From the NCBI GenBank assembly GCA_963835085.1, contig CAWIED010000001.1, positions 2,046,001 through 2,110,000 of the forward strand: 64,000 nt of DNA. Reading direction: 5' to 3'. Under the pieces are notes generated by a model. That model saw only the letters and a list, made by a program, of their open reading frames with translations, was not told the DNA's origin and did not search any database. This DNA is from JBDIAG01 sp963835085 (GTDB lineage Bacteria; Actinomycetota; Actinomycetes; Actinomycetales; CAWJMD01). Shown in pieces: positions 50,983-59,852 of this stretch (position 1 is its first letter; every line of letters begins with the position of its first letter). The translations under genes were made by a program, and so were the position numbers.

Positions 50983-51306
50983 ATGGAAACCTCATCGCGC
51001 TCCTCCCCAGACTTCAGGCATGGGGTCACGGTGCCGTTGTCGGTCATCGAGTGGCGGCGTCGTCGACTCGTGGCATCGGGTTTCGATCTGCCGCTCGCCG
51101 ACTGGGTGTCACGTTCCCAGATCGACCTTCACGAACTCCTCGCCCTCCTCGATCGAGGGTGCCCGCCCCACCTGGCGGTACGCATCCTCTCCCCGATAGA
51201 GCAGTTGACGCCGCTCACGTCACTCGGGTCCAGCCCGCTGTCACCCGTCTCACCGTGGCCTCCCGGTTCGACCGACCCGCCCGTGACCAAGGGCTCACGA
51301 CCGTGA
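50983..51306 (+). CDS. Small conserved-looking protein of unknown function
   Basis: A 107-residue protein. The central part is well ordered: VIEWRRRRLVASGFDLPLA, DWVSRSQIDLHELLALLDRG, CPPHLAVRILSPIE. It looks like two or three helices with a conserved short Cys-Pro-Pro turn; I have the impression of similar actinobacterial proteins but cannot name a family. The last 35 residues are Pro/Ser-rich. It ends 197 bp before the sigma factor and is on the same strand. No Shine-Dalgarno is clear. Confidence 0.55.
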   Translation: METSSRSSPDFRHGVTVPLSVIEWRRRRLVASGFDLPLADWVSRSQIDLHELLALLDRGCPPHLAVRILSPIEQLTPLTSLGSSPLSPVSPWPPGSTDPPVTKGSRP

Positions 51307-51503
51307 AGGAAGTCTGCGACGACACCGCCGGATATGACCTACGTGCGGGCGGTGTCGCGCAGCGCGACAGCCCGAGCCGTCGCGATGGTTTGAGCGTGGA
51401 TGAAGATTCGAACGGGCGCGACGACCGAGCCGAGATGCATCGGATGACGTCACGCGTCGGCCAGGTCGAATCAGACGAGCCGGAAGACACTCGCGGCGAC
51501 GGC

Positions 51504-52136
51504 ATGCGGACACCAACTCGGACAGACTGGGTCTCGGCCTTGAGCACCCCTGGTGCCGACCAGGCGGAGGCCCTTGCCGAGTTGCACGCGCTCATGCTGC
51601 GAGCCGCCCGGCACCAAGTGTGGCGGATGCGTTCGCAGCTCGGCGACATTGGTCCGGTAGCGATCGACGTGCTCGTCAACCAGAGCGCAGACGAGGCTAT
51701 GGCCGCACTGCTGCGCAAACTGCACACCTTCGAAGGCCGGAGCAGATTCACCACCTGGGCGTACAAGTTCGCCATCCTCCAGGCCGCCTCCGACGTGCGC
51801 CGCACAGCGTGGCGGCACCGCGAGGTGGAGCTGCAAGACGACGACGCGATCCGCGACCCGGCAGCGTCGCCGACCCAGGAGGCCGAGGCCAGCGACCTGA
51901 GCCACGCGCTGGCCGAAGCCATGTCGCGCGTGCTGACCCCGCACCAGCGTCGCATCACGATCGCCCTGGCCATCGATCTCATTCCTCCCGACGTGCTCGC
52001 CGAGCGCCTCGGCACGACCCGCGGCGCTCTCTACAAGACCCTGCATGACGCGCGGACCCGACTACGCGCGGAGTTGATTCACACCGGCTATCTGCCCGCC
52101 GTCAGCACCCGGCGCGAGCCCACCCAGACCCAGTAG
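51504..52136 (+). CDS. ECF-type RNA polymerase sigma factor
   Basis: A 210-residue sigma factor. Region 2 contains ADEAMAALLRKLHTFEGRSR and FTTWAYKFAILQAASDVRR (2.3-2.4). Region 4 is LTPHQRRITIALAI then PPDVLAERLGTTRGALYKTLHDARTRLR, the typical promoter-binding helix-turn-helix. It ends 11 bp before a putative zinc anti-sigma gene. The start at 51504 is chosen because the conserved part begins just after it (DWVSALSTPG); in-frame Mets 20 codons upstream are possible. The region 51307-51503 shows no other gene. Targets unknown. Confidence 0.82.
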   Translation: MRTPTRTDWVSALSTPGADQAEALAELHALMLRAARHQVWRMRSQLGDIGPVAIDVLVNQSADEAMAALLRKLHTFEGRSRFTTWAYKFAILQAASDVRRTAWRHREVELQDDDAIRDPAASPTQEAEASDLSHALAEAMSRVLTPHQRRITIALAIDLIPPDVLAERLGTTRGALYKTLHDARTRLRAELIHTGYLPAVSTRREPTQTQ

Positions 52137-52147
52137 GAAGACAGCTC

Positions 52148-52408
52148 ATGATCCGCCCGAGCCTTGCCCCTGCGACCGTTGACCGACTGCTCCTCGACAC
52201 CCTGCCGTGGCTCTCGTGCGACGACTGCTTCGCCCGCATCGATGCCTACGCCGAGGCGCACGTCGTCGGTGGCAGGCCGCTGGATCGCCTCATGCAGATA
52301 CATCTGCTGGGCTGCCCGAGCTGTCTGGAGGAAGCCGAGTCGCTCATTGCGCTGCTGTACGCCGACGGCGCGCCCTGCTCGAACAGCCTGACCGGCCTGG
52401 ACCTCTGA
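52148..52408 (+). CDS. Putative zinc-binding anti-sigma factor
   Basis: An 86-residue protein. CDDCF near residue 25 and HLLGCPSCLEEAE at about 56 form the H-x3-C-x2-C motif of zinc anti-sigma (ZAS) domains, with the earlier Cys as fourth ligand. ZAS proteins bind a sigma factor until redox or other stress frees it. AGGAAG precedes the ATG and the gene is 11 bp after the sigma gene, so they form a pair. Lacking a membrane segment, it would be a soluble regulator. Confidence 0.72.
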   Translation: MIRPSLAPATVDRLLLDTLPWLSCDDCFARIDAYAEAHVVGGRPLDRLMQIHLLGCPSCLEEAESLIALLYADGAPCSNSLTGLDL

Positions 52409-52459
52409 TCGGCGCGAGTCCGCGATCGTTGACGTGTAACGGATTGTCGCTGAAGCTGT

Positions 52460-52589
52460 TTCATCGCATCCCGGTCCTCGCATTCCCATTCATCGCATTC
52501 CCGGTCATCCGCACCTTCGTTCATGGCAACCCGCTCATCCGCACCACCCGTTCATCGCAACCCGCTCATCCGCACCTCAGTCATCGCAC
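52460..52589. repeat. 31-bp tandem repeat at the dprA 3' end
   Basis: Units TTCATCGCA.CCCG.TCATCCGCACC start at 52489, 52520 and 52551, exactly 31 bp apart, with a diverged unit before (52460) and a partial one after that covers the dprA stop codon. It fills most of 52409-52580, between convergent anti-sigma and dprA genes. Confidence 0.85.
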
Positions 52590-54086
52590 CCCCGCTCGAC
52601 GAGCGGCGCGCCGCCACAGCAGCCGTCCCGCACCTCCGGGCTTGGAGCGCGCCCGGCCCTGAAGGGTCAGTTCACCCAGCAGCTGTTGCACGATCGTCTC
52701 GTTCATACCGGCGGCCAGGCACAGTTGCGGCACGCTGAGCCAGGTGTCGGGAGCCAGCGCCTCCCACACTCGAAGCTCGTCAGGCGCCAGGCCGTCGTGC
52801 GGACGGACCGGGATAAGCGACTCGGTGTCGGCGCGGGTGCCGATGGGGGCGATCAGCTCCACCAGATCTGCCGCGTCGGTGATACACGTGTGCCCTTCGC
52901 GGATCAGCTTGTGGCACCCCGCTGACGCAGGTGACGTCACCGGCCCGGGCACCGCCCCCACCGGCCGGTTGAGTTCGCCCGCATGCTTCGCCGTGTTCAG
53001 CGCCCCTGACCGCCAGGCCGCCTCAACGACGACAGTTCCCCCGGCGAGCGCCGCGATGATCCGGTTGCGCTCCAGAAACCGCCAGCGGGTCGGAATGGCT
53101 CCCGGCGGCACCTCTGAGACCACACAACCGTCTTCGGCGATGCTGTCGAGCAGCACGCCGTGGGCCGCTGGATAACTGCGGTCGGCCCCACACGCCAGCA
53201 CGGCCACGGTGGGCTTACCGGCCGTCAGTGCGCCACGATGGGCCGCGGCGTCGATGCCGAAGGCCGCCCCGGAGATCGTGGTGACGCGATGCACCGCCAG
53301 GCCAGCAGCGAGATCGGCAGCCACGGTCTCGCCGTAGCGGGTGGCCGCCCTTGATCCCACCAGCGCCACACTGCGCTCCACAAGAGCGGCCAGCTCGCCC
53401 TGACCGCGTACCCACAGACACACCGGCTGTGCCGCTCCGAGATCGGCCAGCCGAGCAGGCCACGCCTGATCACCAGGCACCAGCAGGCTGCCGCCGCAGG
53501 CAGCTATCGAACGGAGGTCGAGCACTGGATCGACGACGGGCAACCGCACCCGCCACCGATCGAGCGCCATGGCCAGGGCGCGCGCACCCTGGCGCGACAT
53601 GATCCTGCCGGCCGACCCCTCATCGGAGGCGATCGAACCGCACGACGAGATCGAGCTGTGCGACATCTGCTGCGGTCGTGCGGCATTCGACAATGACACG
53701 TTTGGCGTCTGCGCACTGGACAAGAAAGCCCCATCCGCTGACAGCGCCTCACTTGACGACAGCGCCTCACTCGACAGCGCCTCACTGGACAGCGCAGAAG
53801 TCGACGACCCCGACACATGCGACGACCTGACACCCTCAAACGATGTGGTCAATTGCCCTGACGATGCAGAACGCTTTGACCCAGTCTGCGAGGACAAGGC
53901 CCTGTGCACGGAAGGCACGCCCCGGATTCCGAGGACGACAGCCAAGGCCTCCCGCGGGCCAAGATAGGCGCGCAACGCAGCCGCCAGCGCGTCCGACGGC
54001 TCGGCCAGCCGCGACCACACGGCTCGCGCCAACCTGTCGTCGGCGATCCACCGGGAGTGCTGTGCCCGCAGCGGCGGCGCGCTCAT
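52581..54086 (-). CDS. dprA: DNA-processing protein DprA with Ser-rich insert
   Basis: Loads RecA on incoming single-stranded DNA in natural transformation; also widespread where competence is unknown. The 501-residue protein is over 100 longer than most DprA. The Rossmann core lies at about 215-430: VALVGSRAATRYGETVA, TISGAAFGIDAAAHRGAL, VAVLACGADRSYPA, SEVPPG, FLERNRIIAALAGGTVVVEA, and KHAGELNRPVGAVPGPV. The C-terminal winged helix follows. Between residues about 68 and 160 is a Ser/Ala-rich, low-complexity insert made of short repeats (SSEAL, SSSEAL). It overlaps comM by four bases. Confidence 0.92.
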   Translation of the reverse strand: MSAPPLRAQHSRWIADDRLARAVWSRLAEPSDALAAALRAYLGPREALAVVLGIRGVPSVHRALSSQTGSKRSASSGQLTTSFEGVRSSHVSGSSTSALSSEALSSEALSSSEALSADGAFLSSAQTPNVSLSNAARPQQMSHSSISSCGSIASDEGSAGRIMSRQGARALAMALDRWRVRLPVVDPVLDLRSIAACGGSLLVPGDQAWPARLADLGAAQPVCLWVRGQGELAALVERSVALVGSRAATRYGETVAADLAAGLAVHRVTTISGAAFGIDAAAHRGALTAGKPTVAVLACGADRSYPAAHGVLLDSIAEDGCVVSEVPPGAIPTRWRFLERNRIIAALAGGTVVVEAAWRSGALNTAKHAGELNRPVGAVPGPVTSPASAGCHKLIREGHTCITDAADLVELIAPIGTRADTESLIPVRPHDGLAPDELRVWEALAPDTWLSVPQLCLAAGMNETIVQQLLGELTLQGRARSKPGGAGRLLWRRAARRAGVR

Positions 54087-55645
54087 GCCGGCACCAGCGA
54101 CGGGTCACGTAGCCGGGCGGCCTCTTCGACCTGCGCGTAGCCGGGCCTGGGCAGCCCGGCGAGGTCGCTGATCGTCCAGGCCACTCGGAGCACCCGGTCG
54201 TAGCCGCGCAGGCTGATCGAGCCGCGGTCGAGGCGTCGGTCGAGGGCGACGGTGGCCCCTCGCTCGGGTCTCCACCGATCGCGCAGGTCTCGTCCGCTGA
54301 GGTCGGAGTTGAGCCTGAACGGACCGTCCGTGCAGCGCGCTCGCTGCGCCTCCCGCGCGGCCTTGACACGTTGCCGTAGCACAGCGGTGGATTCACCGCG
54401 ATCGTGCTGTGCGCCGGTCAGGGCGAGCCGAGGGGCCGGCACGTCGACCCGTAGGTCGATCCGGTCGAGCACTGGCCCGGACAGTTTGGAGAGATAGGTC
54501 CGGCGCTGGGTAGGTGAGCATGAACAGTTCAGGCCCTTGCCGATGAACTGCCCGCACGGGCACGGATTGGCCGCCAGCACCAGTTGAAAGCGTGCCGGGT
54601 AGGTCACCGCCCCGAAGGCCCGGGCAACGCACACGGCCCCCTCCTCCAAGGGTTGCCGCAGTGCTTCCAAAACGCCGCGGTTGAACTCCGGTGCCTCGTC
54701 GAGAAAGAGCACCCCTCGGTGCGCTCTGCTCATGGCGCCGGGCATCGGGATGCCCGGGCCGCCACCGACGATGGACGCGACACTGGCGCTATGGTGCGGC
54801 GCCTCGAACGGTGGCCGGCGGGTCAGGCCGTAACCCGCGTCGAAGGTACCGGCCACGGAGTGCACGGCGCTCACCTCTACCGCGAACTCGTCGACAAGGT
54901 CGGGCAGCAACCCGGGCAATCGTGCCGCCAGCATCGATTTGCCGGCACCAGGTGGGCCCTGCAGGAGGATGTGGTGGCCGCCCGCCGCAGCCACCTCCAC
55001 GGCACGTCGGGCCGTGTGCTGGCCGATCACGTCGGCCATGTCGGGCACGGCATCACCGCTGCGGACGCCGCCCGGTAGCACTGTGCCGGCATCGACCAGC
55101 AGCGGCACCGGATCGGCGGGCAATGTCTCCAGGTCGGCGCCGTGATACCGCGCGACGTCAGCGAGATCGGCCGCTCCCACGACCCGTGCACCCTCGACGA
55201 GACTCGCTTCGGCCACATTCGCATGCGGCACCACCACCCGGTCGAACCCGGCGCGCACCGCGGCGTCGACGATCGGCAACACCCCGACCACGGGCCTCAA
55301 CCGACCATCGAGCCCCAGCTCCCCCACGTGGACGACCGACGACAAGGCGGCCTCCTCCAACACCCCGATGGCGGCGAGCACCGAGACGGCGATGGCCACG
55401 TCGAAGCAGGCGCCGCGCTTGGGCAGTGCCGCTGGCGTGAGGTTGACCGTGAGCTTGCGCTGGTTGAGGTCGACGCCGAGGCTGGCGACCGCTGCCACGA
55501 CGCGACTCCTCGCTTCGCGCAATGAGGCATCGATCGTGCCCACGAGCTGAAACTGTGGCAGGCCGTTGAACAGGTGGGCCTCGACTTCGACGAGATACCC
55601 GTGCAGCCCCACCAGGGCAACCGCCCGGGTTCGTCCCACCGACAT
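54083..55645 (-). CDS. comM: YifB/ComM-family Mg-chelatase-like ATPase
   Basis: A hexameric helicase that promotes branch migration in transformation. The 520-residue protein has the N-terminal ChlI-like domain starting TRAVALVGLHGYLVEVE, GLPQFQLVGTIDASLREARS and the AAA+ core: GPPGAGKSMLAARLPG (Walker A), GVLFLDEAPEF (Walker B), and the zinc-ribbon-like PCPCGQFIGKGLNCSCSP. DRIDLRVDVP is the sensor/arginine-finger region. Both ends overlap its neighbours by ATGA, so yraN-comM-dprA are translationally coupled. Confidence 0.95.
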   Translation of the reverse strand: MSVGRTRAVALVGLHGYLVEVEAHLFNGLPQFQLVGTIDASLREARSRVVAAVASLGVDLNQRKLTVNLTPAALPKRGACFDVAIAVSVLAAIGVLEEAALSSVVHVGELGLDGRLRPVVGVLPIVDAAVRAGFDRVVVPHANVAEASLVEGARVVGAADLADVARYHGADLETLPADPVPLLVDAGTVLPGGVRSGDAVPDMADVIGQHTARRAVEVAAAGGHHILLQGPPGAGKSMLAARLPGLLPDLVDEFAVEVSAVHSVAGTFDAGYGLTRRPPFEAPHHSASVASIVGGGPGIPMPGAMSRAHRGVLFLDEAPEFNRGVLEALRQPLEEGAVCVARAFGAVTYPARFQLVLAANPCPCGQFIGKGLNCSCSPTQRRTYLSKLSGPVLDRIDLRVDVPAPRLALTGAQHDRGESTAVLRQRVKAAREAQRARCTDGPFRLNSDLSGRDLRDRWRPERGATVALDRRLDRGSISLRGYDRVLRVAWTISDLAGLPRPGYAQVEEAARLRDPSLVPA

Positions 55646-56001
55646 CAGGCCACCGCCACGAGATGGCGCACCTGGGCGGGCCCCTGCCGTGGGCAATAGA
55701 TGCCCACTAGGTCTATGCGCACCACGTCCCGGCGCTGTGGATTCTCCGAGAGCCACCGGCCGAGCAGATGCCGCAACCTCGCCGCCTTGCCAGCCGTGAC
55801 GGCTTCCAGCGGGCCGCCGTAGTCGAGCGTGCGGCGGGTCTTGACCTCGACGCCGGCCAGCACGCTCGATGAGCGCACAATCAGATCCAACTCCCCCTCG
55901 CGGCACCGCCAGTTGCGCGCGACAATCTCAAACCCCTTGCGTTGCAACAGGTCAGCCGCAATGTCTTCGCCGAAGCGGCCAAGTTCGATGCGTCGGTTCA
56001 T
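55645..56001 (-). CDS. YraN-family nuclease-like protein
   Basis: A 118-residue protein of the YraN (UPF0102) family with a restriction-endonuclease-like fold. LGRFGEDIAADLLQRKGF, then NWRCREGELDLIV with catalytic-like Glu/Asp, and GVEVKTRR. The family is nearly always beside dprA or comM, or between rnhB and these genes, as here; its function is poorly known. It overlaps comM by four bases and starts at the ATG at 56001. Confidence 0.93.
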   Translation of the reverse strand: MNRRIELGRFGEDIAADLLQRKGFEIVARNWRCREGELDLIVRSSSVLAGVEVKTRRTLDYGGPLEAVTAGKAARLRHLLGRWLSENPQRRDVVRIDLVGIYCPRQGPAQVRHLVAVA

Positions 56002-56281
56002 ATGACCCCACCTCCGCAGGCCAGCCTGGCGAAGCCGCCGTCCCCGCGCACAGGCTCCGGCACTAGGTGTGCATAACCGTCATCGGGAATCGGACTGTGG
56101 ACACGAGGTTGAGCACGTCAGCCACTCCGCAGTGCCACCCTGCCCCGCGGGGCTCAGCGCGAACGGCCAAACACTCGGCAAACGCCCGGCCCGACACAGA
56201 GCCAAAGACCGAGGCGATGAACGGTCCATATTGAGGCCGATGCCTCATGTGCACTGGCGTCGTATCCGTGACCGTAGAGGC

Positions 56282-57028
56282 ATGACCACGAAGCACACAC
56301 CGTCAGCGGCAGTCGCCGGGCAACTCGCCAACGCGCGGCTTCCCCTGGGCGAGGGCGAACGTTTCACCGGCAGCGGCGTCATGGGACTGGCCTTCGCCAC
56401 CGGGCACTATCTCGCGCTGCGTGACCTGACGATCACTTCGATCGGCCCCGCATACCGCACCGTATGGCACCGCGATCCGGCCGGAGCGTGGACGATCTTC
56501 ACCACGACGGACCCCGAGTTGAGTTGCCCGCGGTACTTCGGCGCGGCCTGCTCCCACGTCGAACGGGTCGATGGGATCGATGTGAGCTGGCCCGACGACG
56601 ACACGCTCAGGGTCCGGATGGGCGACCGGCTGGACTGGGAGCTCGACCTGGATGCCACGTTGTCCACCCGGCTGATGTCCGGGATGGGCCGCGCGATGCC
56701 CGCCCGGGCGTGGCATAGCGACGCGCTCATGGGTGCGTTGGGGCCGATGGCCGGTCCGATGCTGCGCAGCGGGCGGATCCGCATGTGCGGGCAGACACCG
56801 AACCGCCAACACTTCCGGATGGCGCCGGTGCTCCTCTGGCGGGTGACGCACAGCACTGCGGTCTTGGACGGGGTAGACCTCGGCCAACCCGGACCGCTCG
56901 ATCAACAGACTCATCTGGGTGACTTCTGGATGCCCCAGCGCGGGCTCTTCTTCGTCGCCACCGCCGAGTTCGAGCCACCGGACATCACGTCCGAACCGAT
57001 CCACTCGAACCAATCCACTGGAAAGTGA
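56282..57028 (+). CDS. Uncharacterised protein, operon with a methyltransferase
   Basis: A 248-residue protein I do not recognise. It contains a long central region rich in Trp and acidic residues (GIDVSWPDDDTLRVRMGDRLD) that looks like beta strands. The segment GLAFATGHYLALRDLTI near residue 45 is hydrophobic but short. The ATG at 56282 is the best start; an earlier Met is in a low-complexity frame. It ends 7 bp before the methyltransferase start, so they are co-transcribed and may act together. The gap 56002-56281 shows nothing I can name. Confidence 0.6.
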   Translation: MTTKHTPSAAVAGQLANARLPLGEGERFTGSGVMGLAFATGHYLALRDLTITSIGPAYRTVWHRDPAGAWTIFTTTDPELSCPRYFGAACSHVERVDGIDVSWPDDDTLRVRMGDRLDWELDLDATLSTRLMSGMGRAMPARAWHSDALMGALGPMAGPMLRSGRIRMCGQTPNRQHFRMAPVLLWRVTHSTAVLDGVDLGQPGPLDQQTHLGDFWMPQRGLFFVATAEFEPPDITSEPIHSNQSTGK

Positions 57029-57035
57029 GCACGCA

Positions 57036-57848
57036 ATGAACCCGAACAAAGAACTCTGGCAGAAGGGTGACTTCACCCGCATCGCTGCCACCATGCGACA
57101 CAGCGGCGAGCAGGTCGTCAAGGAGCTGGGCATCACCGCCGGAATGCAGGTGCTGGACCTCGGCTGCGGGGACGGCACGACGGCGCTGCCCGAGGCGAAG
57201 CAGGGAGCCGACGTGCTCGGCGTCGACATCGCCACCAACCTGGTCACGGCGGGCAATCGCCGAGCGGCCGAGGCGGGCATGCAGAACTGCCGGTTCCAGG
57301 AGGGCGACGCCGCAGACCTAGGCGAGTTGGTTGATGGCTCGTTCGACCTGGTCGTGAGCATCTTCGGCGCTATGTTTGCCTCGCGCCCGTCCGACGTGGC
57401 ACGCGAGATGGTGCGCGTCACCCGTCCGGGTGGCCGGATCGTGATGGGCAACTGGATACCGAACGACTCGACCTTCGTGGCACAGCTCCTGCGGATCAGC
57501 AGCAACTACACCCCACCGCCGCCGGAGGGTTTCGTCAGCCCGATGACCTGGGGCGACGAGGCAACGGTCACGCAGCGATTCGTCGACGCGGCTGTGCCGG
57601 AAGAGCGGATCGGCTTCTCACGCGAAACGTTCACCTTCCGCATGCAAGCAGCTCCCGCGGAGCTGCTCGCCACATTCCGGGACTACTACGGTCCGACGAT
57701 GAACGCCTACGCCGCCGCCAAGGCCAGTGGTCGCGCCGACGAGTTGCAGAAGGAGCTGATGGAACTCGTGGAGAGCCGGAATACGACTCCCGGTACTGGC
57801 GCCACCACGATTCCGGCGACCTACCTGCGCGTTGCGATCAGCGTCTGA
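57036..57848 (+). CDS. Class I SAM-dependent methyltransferase
   Basis: A 270-residue protein. SAM motif I VLDLGCGDGTTAL at about residue 39, acidic residue of motif II in VLGVDIATNL, and post-motifs QEGDAADLGELVDGSFDLVVS and VRVTRPGGRIVMGNW. The C-terminal domain with WGDEATV and RIGFSRETF is of the kind found in UbiE-like small-molecule methyltransferases. GGAAAGTGAG precedes the ATG at 57036. Its substrate is unknown; it shares an operon with the preceding protein. Confidence 0.85.
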   Translation: MNPNKELWQKGDFTRIAATMRHSGEQVVKELGITAGMQVLDLGCGDGTTALPEAKQGADVLGVDIATNLVTAGNRRAAEAGMQNCRFQEGDAADLGELVDGSFDLVVSIFGAMFASRPSDVAREMVRVTRPGGRIVMGNWIPNDSTFVAQLLRISSNYTPPPPEGFVSPMTWGDEATVTQRFVDAAVPEERIGFSRETFTFRMQAAPAELLATFRDYYGPTMNAYAAAKASGRADELQKELMELVESRNTTPGTGATTIPATYLRVAISV

Positions 57849-57854
57849 TCTTCG

Positions 57855-58094
57855 ATGGGCAGCGCGGCGGCGATCGGCCAGAATCAGCACATGCAAACGC
57901 CGTCCGAAAAGGCACCGGCACGGCGGGCGGAGGTCCTCGCGGCACTGTCCGTCGCGATCGACCTCGGCCTGGGCCAGCCGGCCGAACATATGCTGCGTTC
58001 CGCGGTGATCGCCTGCCGCCTGGCCGATCGGCTGGACCTGTCGGACGAACAGCGAGGGACCGTCTATTACACGACGCTGGTGATGTGGGTCGGC
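57855..58094 (+). pseudogene. 5' fragment of HD-GYP/LuxR regulator interrupted by IS21
   Basis: The first 80 codons of a reading frame that runs straight up to the insertion site, ending in VMWVGC. The frame then enters the IS and stops at 58259. Removing the IS and one target copy makes it continue into the fragment at 60768 with no frameshift: WVGC joins HADSQEYARWFG, as expected for the HD domain. An ATG at 57891 is another possible start. It lies 7 bp after the methyltransferase. Confidence 0.85.
58088..58094. repeat. Target-site duplication GGTCGGC, left copy
   Basis: The seven bases before the IS left end are identical to 60761-60767 after its right end. This is a direct sign of transposition. 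Confidence 0.93.
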
Positions 58095-58289
58095 TGTCGG
58101 CGGCCACGAGAAACTGCCCGGAGACGGCCACGAAACTGCCCGCTGGCGGACATGAGAACTGCCCGCTGGCGGCCATGGGATCTGCCCGACACGACGTCGT
58201 CTGCCTTGCCGCGGTCCGCGGTTGAGGCCCCTTCCTCGGGTGCGATGAGCGGTGCTTGAAGTCGCTACCGCTCCCGAGGAAGGGATGAG

Positions 58290-59852
58290 TTGAAGTCTGC
58301 CGAGGAGATCATGAAAATTCTGGATGCCTACGACCTGACCGGGTCGTTGCGTGATGCCGGGGAGCTGGCCGGCTGCTCTCACCACACGGTGAAGCACTAC
58401 GTGGACCGCCGCGCCGCTGGCTGGGAGCTCGACCAGGTGGCCGCGCGGCCGCAGTTGATCGATGAGTACCTGCCCAAGGTCGAGGAGTGGGTCGAGCGGT
58501 CCAAGGGCAAGGTCCGCGCCGACAAGGCCCACGAGAAGCTCGTCGCGATGGGCTACAAGGGTTCGGAGCGCACCACCCGCCGGGCGGTCGCGAAGGTCAA
58601 GGAGAACTACCGTTCAGGGAAGGTGCGGGTCCACCGCCCGTGGGTGACCGAGCCGGGGATGTGGCTGCAGTACGACTACGGCGACGGTCCGGTCGTCGAC
58701 GGCGTCAAGACGGTGTTGTTCGTCGCGTGGTTGGCGTGGTCGAGGTTTCGGGTGGTGATCGCGCTGCGGGACAAGACGATGCCGAGCGTGTTCGCTGCGC
58801 TGGATCAGACGTTCCGCCAGCTGGGTGGGGTGCCGACTTATGTGCTGACCGACAACGAGAAGACCGTCACTGTCGAGCACATCGCCGGGATCCCGGTCCG
58901 CAACGCCCAGCTCGTCACCTTCGCCGAGCACTACTCGGTGGTCGTGCACACCTGTGTGCCCGCGGATCCGGCGTCCAAGGGCGGGACCGAGTCGTCGGTG
59001 AAGATCAGCAAGGCCGACCTGGTCCCCAAGGACACCAACCTGCTTGAGGAGTACGCCTCGTTCGCAAAGCTCGAGGCGGCATGCGGGGCGTTCTGCGAGA
59101 AGGTCAACACCCGCTCACATCGGCTCACGAAGCGGCCGCCGGTCGAGATGCTCGCCGAGGAACGGACCCGTTTGCACCCGGTTCCCGGGGTGCCGCACAC
59201 GGTCGCGTTTGGGACCACCCGGGTGGTGCCGGCGAACACGCCGATGGTGACCTTCGAATCGGGCCAGTACTCAGTCCCGCACACGCTCAACGGGCGCAGT
59301 CTGCTCGGGGCGAAGGTGTGGGTCCGCACCCAGGGCGTCGGCATCGACGAGCAGGTCGTCATCGTCCACGTCAGCGACGACGGTCCGGTCGAGGTCGCCC
59401 GCCATGCACGCGCGACACCGGGCATGCCGAAGATCAACGACGAGCACTTCCCGCCCCAGCCCGAGGGACCGCTGGATCGTCGGCCACGTGCCAAGAACAC
59501 CGCGGAAGCGGAGTTCCTCGACCTGGGTGCAGGTGCCCGGCTGTGGCTGGTCGAGGCCGCCGCGGCGGGCACGCCGCGGATGCGGGTCAAGATGACCGAG
59601 GCCCTCAGCCTGGCCAAGCTGTTCGACCCCGTCGAGGTCGACTGGGCACTTGGCCACGCCGCCGTGCATGGCCGGTTCGCCGAGGCCGACCTGTCCTCGA
59701 TCCTCGACCACCACGCGAGCCGGCCATCTGCCGGTGAGCACCGGGCCAGTGAGGACTCCTCGCTGACTCAGGGCACCGCAGCGTGGGCACGACTCGGCCA
59801 ACAGATCGGGCAGTCCACCACGTCGAGCGACAGCAGCGAGGTGATCGCATGA
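58290..59852 (+). CDS. istA: IS21-family transposase IstA
   Basis: The 520-residue transposase cuts and joins the element ends. An N-terminal helix-turn-helix (LDAYDLTGSLRDAGELAGCS, then HHTVKHYVDRR) precedes the RNase H-like catalytic domain with Asp129 (LQYDYGDG), Asp188 (VLTDNE) and Glu234 (GGTESSV), the complete DDE set with normal spacing. The start is TTG at 58290, preceded by GAGGAAGGG. It overlaps istB by ATGA. Confidence 0.95.
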   Translation: MKSAEEIMKILDAYDLTGSLRDAGELAGCSHHTVKHYVDRRAAGWELDQVAARPQLIDEYLPKVEEWVERSKGKVRADKAHEKLVAMGYKGSERTTRRAVAKVKENYRSGKVRVHRPWVTEPGMWLQYDYGDGPVVDGVKTVLFVAWLAWSRFRVVIALRDKTMPSVFAALDQTFRQLGGVPTYVLTDNEKTVTVEHIAGIPVRNAQLVTFAEHYSVVVHTCVPADPASKGGTESSVKISKADLVPKDTNLLEEYASFAKLEAACGAFCEKVNTRSHRLTKRPPVEMLAEERTRLHPVPGVPHTVAFGTTRVVPANTPMVTFESGQYSVPHTLNGRSLLGAKVWVRTQGVGIDEQVVIVHVSDDGPVEVARHARATPGMPKINDEHFPPQPEGPLDRRPRAKNTAEAEFLDLGAGARLWLVEAAAAGTPRMRVKMTEALSLAKLFDPVEVDWALGHAAVHGRFAEADLSSILDHHASRPSAGEHRASEDSSLTQGTAAWARLGQQIGQSTTSSDSSEVIA

